From: Planctomycetota bacterium
GTDB lineage: Bacteria > Planctomycetota > UBA1135 > UBA2386
Assembly (NCBI GenBank): GCA_020638735.1
Contig: JACKHZ010000011.1
Span: 186,001-250,000, forward strand
Length of the DNA stretch: 64,000 nt
Direction of reading: 5' to 3'
Part shown: positions 50,343-59,377 of the stretch, in pieces
Layout of the letters: the number at the start of each line of letters is the position of its first letter
Numbering within the stretch: position 1 is the stretch's first letter
Made by a program: the position numbers and the translations under genes
The notes under the pieces: generated by a model
Told to the model about the DNA's origin: nothing
What the model saw: the letters and a program-made list of their open reading frames with translations, nothing else
Database searches by the model: none

Positions 50343-53300
50343 ATGCGCATCGTCCACCTGCTCGTCGCCGTCCTCGTGGTGCTGCAGATCGCGGCCGGCG
50401 CACCCGGCCAGCGGCCCAGGGGCGACGGACCGAAGCCGCGGCCCAACGTCGTCTGGTTGGTCGTCGAGGACATGAGCCCGTGGCTCGCCTGCTACGGCGA
50501 CGGGACCGTGCCGACGCCGAACTGCGACCGCCTGGCGCGCGAGGGCGTGCGCTACACCAACGCGTTCGCCACCTCGCCGGTGTGCGCGCCAGCGCGCTCG
50601 TCGCTGATCACCGGCATGTACGCGACGCGCATCGGCACGATGCAGATGCGCACCAACTCGCCGAGCCAGGCGGAGCTGGTCAAGGACCCGGAGGCATACC
50701 GCGACATCCCGGGCTACGAGGGTGTGCCGCCGGCGTGGGTGCGGTGCTTCCCGGAGCAACTGCGCCGCGCCGGCTACTACTGCACCAACCACAGCAAGAC
50801 CGACTACCAGTTCGCTGCGCCGGTCACCGTCTGGGACGACTCGTCGGGCAAGGCCCACTGGCGCAACCGGGCGCCGGGGCAGCCGTTCTTCGCCGTGTTC
50901 AACTTCGGCGTCACGCACGAGAGCGGCGCCTTCCCGGGCACGCGGCGACAGAAGGCGGTCGTCGATCCGGCCGACGTGCCGCTGCCGCCGTTCTACCCCG
51001 ACACCGCGGCGGTGCGCGACGCGGTCGCCCGCACCTACGACAACATCGCCGCGATGGACCGGCAGATCGGCGCCCGGCTGAAGGAGCTCGAGGACGACGG
51101 CCTGCTCGACTCGACGATCGTGTTCTTCTACAGCGACCACGGCGTCGGCCTGCCGCGCGGCAAGCGCTCGTGCTACGACACCGGCACGCGCGTGCCGCTG
51201 CTGGTGCGCTTCCCCGACGGGGCGCGCGCGGGCGAGGTCGAAGACCGGGTCGTGCAGTTCGTCGACTTCGGCCCGACGGTGCTGTCGCTGTGCGGCGTGC
51301 AACCGGACCTGCGGCTCGACGGCGTGCCGTTCCTCGGCCCGTTCGCGCGCGCCGGCGCGGGGCTCGCGTTCGCCCACGCCGACCGCTTCGACGCCGTCTA
51401 CGACCGCCAGCGCGCGGTCAGCGACGGTCGCTTCCGGCTGGTGCGCAACTACCTGCGCGACGCGCCGTACCTGATCCCCAACGCCTACCGCGAGCGCATT
51501 CCGATGACCGCGGAGCTCTACGCGCTGCGCGGTCGCACCGACCTGCCGGCGGCGATGTGGCAGCTGACGGCGACGTCGCGCCCGGCCGAGGAGCTCTACG
51601 ACAGCCAGGCCGATCCATGGGAGGTCGACAACCGCATCGACGACCCGGCGCTCGCCGAGCGGGCGGCGCGCCTGCGCGCGGCGCTCGACGGCTGGATCGA
51701 AGCGACCGACGACCTCGGCCTCGTGCTGCCCGAGCGCCGCATGGTCACCGAACGGCTCTGGCACGGCGAGGCACAGCCGGTGACGCCGCCGGCCGAGGTC
51801 GTGCAGTCGCCGCAGGGGGAGGGATACCTCGTGTCGCTGACGTGCGCCGAGCCCGGCGCCTCGGTCGGCTATCGGTTGCTGCCGGCGGAGTTCGATCCCC
51901 GCTACGCCAGCTATCGCGAGCCGATGGTGCTCGCCGAAGGCCAGCGCCTCGAGGTCGTGACGCACCGCATCGGCTGGAAGCCGTCGGCGCGGCAGGTGCG
52001 CATCGGGCCGCGACGCGGGCCGCCGAAGAACGTGCTGGTGATCGTCGCCGACGACCTCGGCTTCATGGACATCGGCGGGAACAATCCGGACTGCTTCTAC
52101 GACACGCCCAACCTCGATCGCCTCGCCGCCGAGTCGCTGCGTTGCACCGACGGCTACGCGGCGTGCCCGGTCTGCTCGCCGACGCGCTATTCGCTGCTGA
52201 CCGGGCGCTACCCGGCGCGCGGCGCGGTGACCAACTACTTCATGGGCACGCGCGTCGAGCGCTTCCGGCCGGCGGAGGCCGACGACCGCATGGAACTCGA
52301 CGAGGTCACGCTGGCCGAGGTGCTGCACGAGCGCGGCTACGCGACCTTCTTCGCCGGCAAGTGGCACCTGGGTCCGACGGAGGAGTTCTGGCCCGAGCAC
52401 CAGGGCTTCGACGTCAACAAGGGCGGGTTCGAGCGCGGCGGTCCGTACGGCGGCAAGAAGTACTTCTCGCCCTACGGCAACCCGCGCCTCGACGACGGCC
52501 CCGAGGGCGAACACCTGCCGGCGCGGCTCGCCGCCGAGACCTGCCGCTTCGTCGAGCAGCATCAGGACGCTCCGTTCCTCGCGTGGCTGTCGTTCTACTC
52601 GGTGCACACGCCGCTGATGGGGCGGCCCGACCTGGTCGCGAAGTACCAGCAGAAGCTGCGCGCGATGGGGGCGCCCGGCGCCGACACGCCGGAGTTCGGC
52701 GACGAGGAGCAGGCGTTCCTGACCGACAAGCCGCGCAAGGTCCGTCGGCTGCAGCGGCACGCCGTCTACGCGGCGATGGTCGAGGCGATGGATCAGGCGG
52801 TCGGCGAGGTGTTGGAGAAGCTCGCCGAGCTGGGGCTGGCCGACGACACGATCGTCGTGTTCACGTCGGACAACGGCGGGCTGTCGACCAGCGAGGGCTC
52901 GCCGACCAGCAACCTGCCGCTGCGCGGCGGCAAGGGCTGGATGTACGAAGGCGGCATCCGTGAGCCGTGGCTGTGGCGCGTTCCCGGCGCGACGACGGCC
53001 GGCGCGACCTGCGCCGTGCCGTTCAGCAGCGTCGACCTGCTGCCGACGATGCTCGAGCTGCTCGGCGTCGAACCGGTCGCGCACGTGATCGACGGCGTCA
53101 GCGTCGCGTCGGCCTTGCGTGGCGAGGCCGCCCCCGCGCTGCACGAGCGGCCGCTTTTCTGGCACTACCCGCACTACGGCAACCAGGGCGGCTTCCCGTC
53201 GGCCGCGGTGCGCAGGGGCGACTGGAAGCTGATCGAGCGGCTCGAGGACGGGCGCGTGCACCTCTTCGACCTGGCGCACGATCTCGGCGAACGGCACGAC

Positions 53301-53426
53301 CTCGCCGGAGAACAGCCCGAGCGCGTCGCCGAGCTGCGCGGTCTGCTGCACGACTGGTACCGCGCGATCGGCGCGCGCTTCCTGCGGGCGAAGGACGGCG
53401 GGGACGAGCCTTGGCGCCCGCAGTGA
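50343..53426 (+). CDS. Exported two-headed sulfatase (two sulfatase domains in one chain)
   Basis: 1027 residues. Signal peptide MRIVHLLVAVLVVLQIAAGA. Domain 1 (about 27-480) begins RPNVVWLVVEDMSPWLACYG and has the formylglycine site Cys81 in SPVCAPARSSLITG. A ~60-residue beta module follows (about 495-550: GYLVSLTCAEPGASVGYRLL), like a chitobiase C-terminal/Fn3-type linker. Domain 2 (about 558-1020) begins KNVLVIVADDLGFMDIGGNN and has Cys611 in CPVCSPTRYSLLTGRYP, with GKWHLG, TSDNGG and LRGGKGWMYEGGIREP. Both have the C-x-[PA]-x-R core needed for formylglycine formation. No maturase gene is present here. Expected substrate: sulfated polysaccharide, possibly a galactan given the neighbours. 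Confidence 0.92.
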   Translation: MRIVHLLVAVLVVLQIAAGAPGQRPRGDGPKPRPNVVWLVVEDMSPWLACYGDGTVPTPNCDRLAREGVRYTNAFATSPVCAPARSSLITGMYATRIGTMQMRTNSPSQAELVKDPEAYRDIPGYEGVPPAWVRCFPEQLRRAGYYCTNHSKTDYQFAAPVTVWDDSSGKAHWRNRAPGQPFFAVFNFGVTHESGAFPGTRRQKAVVDPADVPLPPFYPDTAAVRDAVARTYDNIAAMDRQIGARLKELEDDGLLDSTIVFFYSDHGVGLPRGKRSCYDTGTRVPLLVRFPDGARAGEVEDRVVQFVDFGPTVLSLCGVQPDLRLDGVPFLGPFARAGAGLAFAHADRFDAVYDRQRAVSDGRFRLVRNYLRDAPYLIPNAYRERIPMTAELYALRGRTDLPAAMWQLTATSRPAEELYDSQADPWEVDNRIDDPALAERAARLRAALDGWIEATDDLGLVLPERRMVTERLWHGEAQPVTPPAEVVQSPQGEGYLVSLTCAEPGASVGYRLLPAEFDPRYASYREPMVLAEGQRLEVVTHRIGWKPSARQVRIGPRRGPPKNVLVIVADDLGFMDIGGNNPDCFYDTPNLDRLAAESLRCTDGYAACPVCSPTRYSLLTGRYPARGAVTNYFMGTRVERFRPAEADDRMELDEVTLAEVLHERGYATFFAGKWHLGPTEEFWPEHQGFDVNKGGFERGGPYGGKKYFSPYGNPRLDDGPEGEHLPARLAAETCRFVEQHQDAPFLAWLSFYSVHTPLMGRPDLVAKYQQKLRAMGAPGADTPEFGDEEQAFLTDKPRKVRRLQRHAVYAAMVEAMDQAVGEVLEKLAELGLADDTIVVFTSDNGGLSTSEGSPTSNLPLRGGKGWMYEGGIREPWLWRVPGATTAGATCAVPFSSVDLLPTMLELLGVEPVAHVIDGVSVASALRGEAAPALHERPLFWHYPHYGNQGGFPSAAVRRGDWKLIERLEDGRVHLFDLAHDLGERHDLAGEQPERVAELRGLLHDWYRAIGARFLRAKDGGDEPWRPQ

Positions 53427-53469
53427 AGCAGGGGCCGCAGTAGCGCCGCGGCCGCAGGGGCGCAGCTCG

Positions 53470-55632
53470 TCAGCGGCGACGTTTCGCCTTCGCCTTCGCC
53501 TTCGCCTTCGCCTTCGCCTTCGGCGGCGACTTCGCCTTCGCCACGAACTCGTCGACGCGCACCTGACGCAGCACCAGCGCGGTGCGCGCCGGCAGGTAGA
53601 GCGGCACGAAGTGGCGGTGGATGCGGTCGGTGAAGGTCTCGTGTCGCGTGTCGTGCTGCTGTCGGCCGTGACCGCCGAACGGCACGGCGTCGCTGTCGAG
53701 CACGATCCCGTAGGCGCCGGGGGCGGCCGGCACCGGATGACCCGAATAGGACTTCGTCGGGTGCAGGTTGACGACGAACATCAGCCCCGCGCGCAGCCAC
53801 GCGAGCACCTTGCGCTCGTCGTCGGCGAGCAGCAGGTACTCGTCCTGGCCGTCGGGGAACCGGTGCGTGCGCGCCAGCGCGATCAGCGCGCGGTCGAAGG
53901 CGCCGAGTTGGCGGTAGCGCAGCAGCTCGTCGTCGGTGAGCGACCACTGCCGGCGCGCGTGCGCGTGCGAGAACTCGTTGCCCTCGCGCGGGAAGTCGAT
54001 CCACTCCGGGTGGCCGAACTCGTTGCCCATGAAGTTCAGGTAGCCGTGGCCGGCGGTGCCGAGCGTCAGCAGCCGGATCAGCTTGTGCAGCGCGACGCCG
54101 CGATCGACGGTGAGGTCCTGCTGCAGCACCGACATGCGGTCGTAGATGCGTTCGCCGCAGAGCCGGAAGATCAGCGTCTGGTCGCCGACCATCGCCTGGT
54201 CGTGCGACTCGGCGTAGGCGATCGAGCGCTCGTCGCGGCGGCGGTTGGTCAGCTCGTACCACAGCCTCTGCATCGACCACTCTTCGTCCGGCACGTGCTT
54301 GATCAGCCGGATCCACTCGTCGGCGATGCCCATCGCGAAGCGGTAGTCGAAGCCGCAGCCGCCGTCGGCGACGGGCGCCGCGAGCCCCGGCAGGCCGGAC
54401 ACGTCCTCGGCGACGGTGATCGCCGCCGGCAGCACCTCGTGCACCAGCTCGTTGGCCAGCGTCAGGTAGGCGAGCGCGCGTTCGTCGACCGCCTCGCCGA
54501 AGTACTCCGCGTAGTCGTCGAAGCGGTGGTCGAGGCCGTGGTGCGTGTAGAGCATGCTCGTCACGCCGTCGAAGCGGAAGCCGTCGACGCGGAAGCGCTC
54601 GAGCCAGTGCCGGCAGTTGGACAGCAGGAAGCGCACCACCTCGGGCTTCTGGTAGTCGAACAGCGCCGAGCCCCACGCCGGGTGGATGCCCTTGTCGCCG
54701 GCGACCGTGAACGCGTGGCCGCCGTCCTGCCGCGAGATGCCCTCGACGTCGTTGCGCGCGCAGTGCGAGTGCACGAGGTCCATCAGCACGACCATGCCCA
54801 TGCCGTGCGCCTCGTCGATCAGCCGCATCAGCTGCTCGGGCGTGCCGAAGCGCGACGACGCGGCGAAGAAGCTCGAGACCTGGTAGCCGAACGAGCCGTA
54901 GTAGGGGTGCTCGGCGAGGCCCATCACCTGCAGCGCCTGGTAGCCGGCGTCGCGGATGCGCGGCAGCACCGCGGTGCGGAACTCGTCGAAGGTGCCGACG
55001 CGCGCCGCCTCCTGCGCCATGCCGACGTGCGTCTCGTAGACCAGCAGCGGCAGCGTCGGCGCCGCCGGTCGCGGGTGCTGCCACGCGTAGGGCTCCGGCG
55101 GGGCCCAGACGATCGCGTTCCAGCTGCCGGTGGTCGGATCCTGCTCGACGCGCTCGGCGGTCGCCGGCAGGCGGTCGCCCTTGCCGCCGGGCCATTGTAC
55201 CTCGAGGCGGAACGGCACGCCGTGGGCGAGCGCCTTCGCCGGCAGCCGCAGCTCGAACACGCCCGCCTGCGCGCCGCCGTGAACCGGCCGCAGCGCGAAC
55301 CTGGGGTCGGTCTTCCACTTCGTGAACGGCCCCTTCAGGTGCACGGCGGTCGCGTTCGGCAGCCACTCGCGCAGCACCCAGCCGGCCTTGTCGCGGTGCA
55401 GACCGAAGCGCTCGTGCCAGTCGGCGACCTGCAGCAGCGGCTCGTCGCCGAACAGCTTCTTGCGGTGCATCGCGAGGTAGCGCATGCGCTGCCGCAGCAC
55501 CTCCTGGTGCGGCTGCAGCAACGGATCGCCGGCGAGGCGCCGGGCGATGGCCGCGTCGATGCGCTGCTCCAGCGCAGGGTCGCGTTCCGGCTGCTTGCCG
55601 GGGGGCTTGGGTGGCGCCGGGTCGCGGGTCAT
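53470..55632 (-). CDS. glgB: 1,4-alpha-glucan branching enzyme (GH13), Lys-Ala tail
   Basis: 720 residues from ATG 55632, with GGAGG just upstream. N-terminal helical and CBM48 segments (WHERFGLHRDKAGWVLREWL, VHLKGPFTKW) and a GH13 barrel: LMDLVHSHC, nucleophile Asp in FRVDGFRFDGVTSMLY, acid/base Glu in ITVAEDVSG, and Asp in AYAESHDQAMVGD. C-terminal beta domain. The sequence type resembles eukaryotic-like (GH13_8) branching enzymes rather than E. coli GlgB. The chain ends in KAKAKAKAKAKAKRRR encoded by a hexanucleotide repeat. No other glycogen gene is in the window. It is convergent with the sulfatase gene. Confidence 0.92.
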   Translation of the reverse strand: MTRDPAPPKPPGKQPERDPALEQRIDAAIARRLAGDPLLQPHQEVLRQRMRYLAMHRKKLFGDEPLLQVADWHERFGLHRDKAGWVLREWLPNATAVHLKGPFTKWKTDPRFALRPVHGGAQAGVFELRLPAKALAHGVPFRLEVQWPGGKGDRLPATAERVEQDPTTGSWNAIVWAPPEPYAWQHPRPAAPTLPLLVYETHVGMAQEAARVGTFDEFRTAVLPRIRDAGYQALQVMGLAEHPYYGSFGYQVSSFFAASSRFGTPEQLMRLIDEAHGMGMVVLMDLVHSHCARNDVEGISRQDGGHAFTVAGDKGIHPAWGSALFDYQKPEVVRFLLSNCRHWLERFRVDGFRFDGVTSMLYTHHGLDHRFDDYAEYFGEAVDERALAYLTLANELVHEVLPAAITVAEDVSGLPGLAAPVADGGCGFDYRFAMGIADEWIRLIKHVPDEEWSMQRLWYELTNRRRDERSIAYAESHDQAMVGDQTLIFRLCGERIYDRMSVLQQDLTVDRGVALHKLIRLLTLGTAGHGYLNFMGNEFGHPEWIDFPREGNEFSHAHARRQWSLTDDELLRYRQLGAFDRALIALARTHRFPDGQDEYLLLADDERKVLAWLRAGLMFVVNLHPTKSYSGHPVPAAPGAYGIVLDSDAVPFGGHGRQQHDTRHETFTDRIHRHFVPLYLPARTALVLRQVRVDEFVAKAKSPPKAKAKAKAKAKAKRRR
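53485..53520. repeat. Six perfect hexanucleotide repeats in glgB
   Basis: CGCCTT six times on the plus strand (the minus strand reads AAGGCG), encoding the alternating Lys-Ala tail; a further partial run follows at 53530-53540. The length is likely to vary by slippage without breaking frame. Confidence 0.85.
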
Positions 55633-55732
55633 GTCGCCTCCGCATTGTGGCGCGCGGGAGGCATACTGCCAGCATGCTGATGCCGCTGTTCGGCGTCGCC
55701 GGCGAACGGCGCGGGGCGTCGGCCCGGCGCGA

Positions 55733-56656
55733 TCAGCCGCCGAAGACGCTGTGCGGCTCCGGCTGCTCGCCGCGCAGGATCGCCAGCACGTTGCGGGCGG
55801 TGCCGACGCACAGCTCACGGTAGGTCGCGGCCGTCAGCGACGCGGTATGGGGCGTCAGCACGACCCGGTCCGAGCGCAGCAGCTCGTCGTCGTCGGCGGG
55901 TGGCTCCTGCTCGAGCACGTCCGCCGCGAACCCGCCGAGCTGGCCGCGCCGCAGCGCGTCGCGCAGCGCCGCACCGTCGATCAGCGCGCCGCGCGCGGTG
56001 TTGACCAGCAGCGCGCCCGGCTTCATCGCCGCGAACTGTTCGGGGCCGAGCAGGCCGCGGGTCGCGTCGGTCAGCGGCAGGTGCAGCGTCAGCGCGTCGG
56101 CCGCGGCGAGGATCTGCGGCAGGTCGGCGGCGTGGTAGGGCGCCGCGTCGCGCCGCGACAGCACCAGCACGCGCATGCCGAACGCGTCGGCGAGCTTCGC
56201 CACGCGCCGGCCGATGTTGCCGAAGCCGAGCACGCCGAGGCACAGTCCGCGCAGCTCGTTGCCCTGGTAGCGCCCGCGCTGTTCCCAGCCGCCGCTGCGC
56301 ACCTGCAGCGCCTGGCGGGTGATGCCGCGGGCGAGGTCGAGCAGCAGCGCCAGCGTGTGCTCGGCGACGGTGGCGGCGTTGCCGCCGGGCGCGAACACCA
56401 CCGGGATGCCGAGGCGCCGCGCGGCCGCGGTGTCGAGGTTGTCGAGGCCGACGCCGCAGCGGGCGATCGCGCGCAGCCGCGGGCAGCGCTGCAGCAGCGG
56501 TTCGTCGATGCGGCCGCGGCCGCGCGTCAGGATCGCCTGCACCGCGTCGAAGTCGCAGGCCGGCGCGTTCGGGTCGGCGGCCCGCACGACCTCGTGTCCG
56601 GCGGCCAGCAGCGCCTCGGCGTCGGGGTGCAGCGACTCGAGCAGCAGCACGCTCAT
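55733..56656 (-). CDS. D-2-hydroxyacid dehydrogenase
   Basis: 307 residues, NAD(P)-dependent family that includes phosphoglycerate, glyoxylate and lactate dehydrogenases. Rossmann motif GVLGFGNIGRRVAKLAD (about 140-156). Catalytic Arg in NTARGALID, Glu in DVLEQEPPADD and His in LTPHTASLTA are all in place. No ACT or intervening domain, so not a full SerA. ATG 56656 overlaps the stop of the VOC gene by 4 nt. It is the last gene of a four-gene minus-strand unit; the context suggests reduction or oxidation of a sugar-acid-derived 2-keto/hydroxy acid. Confidence 0.9.
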   Translation of the reverse strand: MSVLLLESLHPDAEALLAAGHEVVRAADPNAPACDFDAVQAILTRGRGRIDEPLLQRCPRLRAIARCGVGLDNLDTAAARRLGIPVVFAPGGNAATVAEHTLALLLDLARGITRQALQVRSGGWEQRGRYQGNELRGLCLGVLGFGNIGRRVAKLADAFGMRVLVLSRRDAAPYHAADLPQILAAADALTLHLPLTDATRGLLGPEQFAAMKPGALLVNTARGALIDGAALRDALRRGQLGGFAADVLEQEPPADDDELLRSDRVVLTPHTASLTAATYRELCVGTARNVLAILRGEQPEPHSVFGG

Positions 56657-57129
56657 GCCGACTCGTGCGCGCCTTCGCTCGCGCCGGGCGCCATGCGATA
56701 CATGCCCGGTCGCGGCTCGACCAGCGGGTCGGCCAACACCTCGGGGTCGATCACCGCGTCGCGCGCGCTGGCGATCTCGACCAGGTTGCCGGCGGGGTCG
56801 CGCAGGAACATCTGCATCGAGCCGACCGGCAGCCGCCGGACCAGCCCCCAGGCCTTGGTGTCGATGACACCGGCCGCCTTCGCGGCGCGGAACACCTTGG
56901 CGAAGTCCGGTACGACGAGGCAGAAGTGGCCGCGGAACTGGTGGTCGTCGGCGATCTCGTTCATGTGGATCTGCTGCGAGGCGCCGATGCGGAAGAACTG
57001 CGAGCGGAAGCCCTGGTCCGGCGTCGCGTCGAGCGGCAGCCCGACGACGTCGCGGTAGAACGCGGTCGCCGCGTCGAGGTCGTCGACGTTGACGTTGATG
57101 TGGTGGATGAAGCAGTCGGTCACGGTCAC
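56653..57129 (-). CDS. VOC (glyoxalase/dioxygenase-fold) protein
   Basis: 158 residues from GTG 57129, or GTG 57123 which is better placed after GAGG. Two beta-alpha-beta-beta-beta motifs: FIHHINVNVDDLDAATAFYR with GLPLDATP, and FRGHFCLVVPDFAKVFRAAK with MQMFLRDPAGNLVEIAS. Possible metal ligands are His in IHHINV, His in QIHMNEI and Glu in NLVEIAS. The reaction cannot be told from sequence; VOC proteins include glyoxalase, epimerase and dioxygenase activities. It is tightly packed between the enolase-superfamily gene (1 nt) and the dehydrogenase gene (4-nt overlap), so it serves the same pathway. Confidence 0.85.
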   Translation of the reverse strand: MTVTDCFIHHINVNVDDLDAATAFYRDVVGLPLDATPDQGFRSQFFRIGASQQIHMNEIADDHQFRGHFCLVVPDFAKVFRAAKAAGVIDTKAWGLVRRLPVGSMQMFLRDPAGNLVEIASARDAVIDPEVLADPLVEPRPGMYRMAPGASEGAHESA

Positions 57130-57130
57130 C

Positions 57131-58312
57131 TCACGGCGCGACGGTGTAGCGGCGCACGAAATCGGGGTCGGGCTCGACGCCGAACCCGGGGCCGGTCGGC
57201 GGCAGCATCACGCCGGCGTGCTGCGCGTCTGCGTGCAGCGCGAGGTCGATCCGGGCCAGCTCGCGCAGCAGCGGCGCGCCGCCCATCGGCACCTCGACGA
57301 ACACGCCGGCCGGGCACGCGAACGCGAGCGTGCGCGCCGCCTGGAAGGAGATCGCGGAGCCCCAGCAATGCGGCGCCAGCGCCAGCCGGTGGGCGTGCGC
57401 CAAGGCGCCGATGCGCAGGCCCTCGGTCAGCCCGCCGGCGATCGCCAGGTCGGGTTGCAGCACGTCGATCGCGCGCACTTCGAGCAGCTCGGCGAAGTCG
57501 AAGCACGCCGCCTCGCTCTCGCCCGCCGCGATCGGCACCGGGCTCTGCGCGCGCACCTCGGCGAGCCCGCGGCGGTCGTCGCTGGCCACCGGTTCCTCGA
57601 CGAAGCGCAGCTCGAGCTCGGCGGCGCCCTGGCAGAAGCGCTTCGCCTCGGCGACGTTCATCGTGCCGTGCGCGTCGACCATGATCTCGACGCCGGGGCC
57701 CAGCGCGTCGCGCGCGGCGCGCACGCGGGCGAGGCTCGCCGTCACGCTGCCGTCCATCGCGCCGATGCGCATCTTGACGGCGCGGAAGCCCTGCGCGGTG
57801 TAGCCGGCGAGCTGCTCGCCGATCGTGCGCGCGTCGGCCCAGCCGCCGCTCGCGTAGGCGGCGACGCGGTCGCGGCACGGGCCGCCGAGCAGGTCGAGCA
57901 CCGGGCAGCCGTGGGCCTTGCCGAGCAGGTCCCACAGCGCCAGGTCGACGCCGGCCAGCGCCGCGCTGTGCGCGCCGCGGCGACCGAGCACCGGCATCGC
58001 GCGCCCTTGCCGTTCGGCATGACCGCTGCGGGTGCCGTTGTAGCCGCGGCCCCAGGCGCGCGAGATCTGGCGCGGGTCCTGGCCGAGCAGCTGCGGCCGC
58101 AGCTCCTGTTCGACGATCGCCACCAGGGCCGCGCCGTTGCCGGCGCTGCCGACCGCCGGCTTGGCTTCGCCGTAGCCGACCAGGCCGTCGTCGGTCGTGA
58201 TCGTCACCAGCACCGCGTCGAACGCGGTCAGCCGGCCGAAGTCGGAGACGTGCTGCCGCGCCGGATCGAGCGGGCAGTGCAGCCAGGCGGCGTCTACTGA
58301 GCGGATCTTCAC
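57131..58312 (-). CDS. Enolase-superfamily (mandelate racemase/muconate lactonizing-type) enzyme
   Basis: 393 residues from GTG 58312, with GAGG ahead. N-terminal capping domain and barrel with metal ligands Asp in IMVDAHGTMN, Glu in RFVEEPVA and Glu in AAGESEAA. The second-strand motif is VKMRIGAMDG (K-x-R in place of K-x-K), and the seventh/eighth-strand region LAPHCWGSAIS carries a His. This arrangement fits the mandelate racemase subgroup, many of which dehydrate sugar acids. It is 34 nt downstream of the epimerase-like gene. The substrate is unknown; a hexonate or pentonate is inferred from neighbours. Confidence 0.88.
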   Translation of the reverse strand: MKIRSVDAAWLHCPLDPARQHVSDFGRLTAFDAVLVTITTDDGLVGYGEAKPAVGSAGNGAALVAIVEQELRPQLLGQDPRQISRAWGRGYNGTRSGHAERQGRAMPVLGRRGAHSAALAGVDLALWDLLGKAHGCPVLDLLGGPCRDRVAAYASGGWADARTIGEQLAGYTAQGFRAVKMRIGAMDGSVTASLARVRAARDALGPGVEIMVDAHGTMNVAEAKRFCQGAAELELRFVEEPVASDDRRGLAEVRAQSPVPIAAGESEAACFDFAELLEVRAIDVLQPDLAIAGGLTEGLRIGALAHAHRLALAPHCWGSAISFQAARTLAFACPAGVFVEVPMGGAPLLRELARIDLALHADAQHAGVMLPPTGPGFGVEPDPDFVRRYTVAP

Positions 58313-58346
58313 GCGGGCCTCGCGGTGCCGTTCTGCAGCGGTCGGT

Positions 58347-59234
58347 TCAGCGGATCAGCGGCAGCAGCGTCTTCGCCGCGGTCTCGTAGAGCCGCGTGTA
58401 GAACGCCTCGCTGAGCAGGCTGCTGCCGTGGTCCTGGATGAACTTGAGCTGCTCCGGCGGGATGTCCACCGGGTTGTTCTCGACCTGATCCGGCCACGGC
58501 GACACCGGCGTGCGATCGACCGGCGCGACCGCCTCCATCGTCAGCGCGCCGTCGTAGCCGATGCTCTTCAGCGTCGCGACCAGCTTCGCCCAGTCGACGT
58601 TGCCCATGCCCGGCGCGAGGCGGTTGTTCTCGGCGACGTGCACGTCGGCGAGGCGCTTGCCGACCTTCTTGATGGCAGCGTGCATGTCGACCTCCTCGAT
58701 GTTCATGTGGAACACGTCGAGGCAGACGCCGCAGTCGGGGCCGACCTCCTCGGCGAGGCGCAGCGCCTGGTCGGCGCGGTTCAGGAAGTAGGTCTCGAAG
58801 CGGTTGAGCGGCTCGATGGCCATGCGCACGCCGCACCTCTGGGCGTGGGTGTAGACCTCGCGCAGGCCTTCGACGACCCACTGCCACTCGTTCTCCGGCG
58901 TGCTGTCCGGGACGATCTTGCCGACCGTCGCCGGCACGATGGTGCACTCGGTGCCGTCCAGCTCCTTGACCATCGTGATCACGGACTTGACGTAGTCGAT
59001 CGACGCGGCGCGCTGCGCCTCGTCGCCGGCGGCGAGGTTGCGCTGACCGAGCGTCAACGTGACCGCGCCCCAACAGCGGATGCCGTGCTCCTTGAGCAGC
59101 GGGCGGCCTTCCTTGGTCGGATACTGGGTCGGTTCGCCGCTGATCTCGATGCTCTCGAAGCCGAGGCGCTTGATGCGACGCAGGGTGACGTCGAGCGGCT
59201 CGGCCCGCATCCAGTTGTGGGTGGAGAGGTGCAT
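58347..59234 (-). CDS. Sugar phosphate isomerase/epimerase (AP-endonuclease-2 TIM barrel)
   Basis: 295 residues from ATG 59234, preceded by GAGGAA. The barrel has the metal/catalytic Glu in MAIEPLNRFETYFLN, CLDVFHMNIEEVDMH, LADVHVAENNRLAPG and LTMEAVAPVDRT, the spacing seen in D-tagatose/D-psicose 3-epimerases and related ketose epimerases. It is the first gene of the minus-strand unit. TATGGT on the minus strand at 59278-59283 is a possible -10, matching the nrdR -10. It may interconvert ketoses before dehydration by the downstream enzymes. Confidence 0.9.
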   Translation of the reverse strand: MHLSTHNWMRAEPLDVTLRRIKRLGFESIEISGEPTQYPTKEGRPLLKEHGIRCWGAVTLTLGQRNLAAGDEAQRAASIDYVKSVITMVKELDGTECTIVPATVGKIVPDSTPENEWQWVVEGLREVYTHAQRCGVRMAIEPLNRFETYFLNRADQALRLAEEVGPDCGVCLDVFHMNIEEVDMHAAIKKVGKRLADVHVAENNRLAPGMGNVDWAKLVATLKSIGYDGALTMEAVAPVDRTPVSPWPDQVENNPVDIPPEQLKFIQDHGSSLLSEAFYTRLYETAAKTLLPLIR

Positions 59235-59377
59235 GGGGTTCCTCGAAGGTCGGGCGCAAGGAGCTGCGCGGGCCGAGACCATACCCGAGCCGTTGGACCG
59301 CGCGCTGCGCATTCCGCGGGGTGGAGCGGTTGTCCGCTGCGGCGGGTTGCTGTCGCTGGGAAGGGGGAACCCTTGCC

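Noticed and set aside
53485..53540. Short direct repeats as a possible CRISPR or minisatellite
   Set aside because: The units are 6 nt, contiguous and in frame in glgB; there are no spacers and no cas genes.
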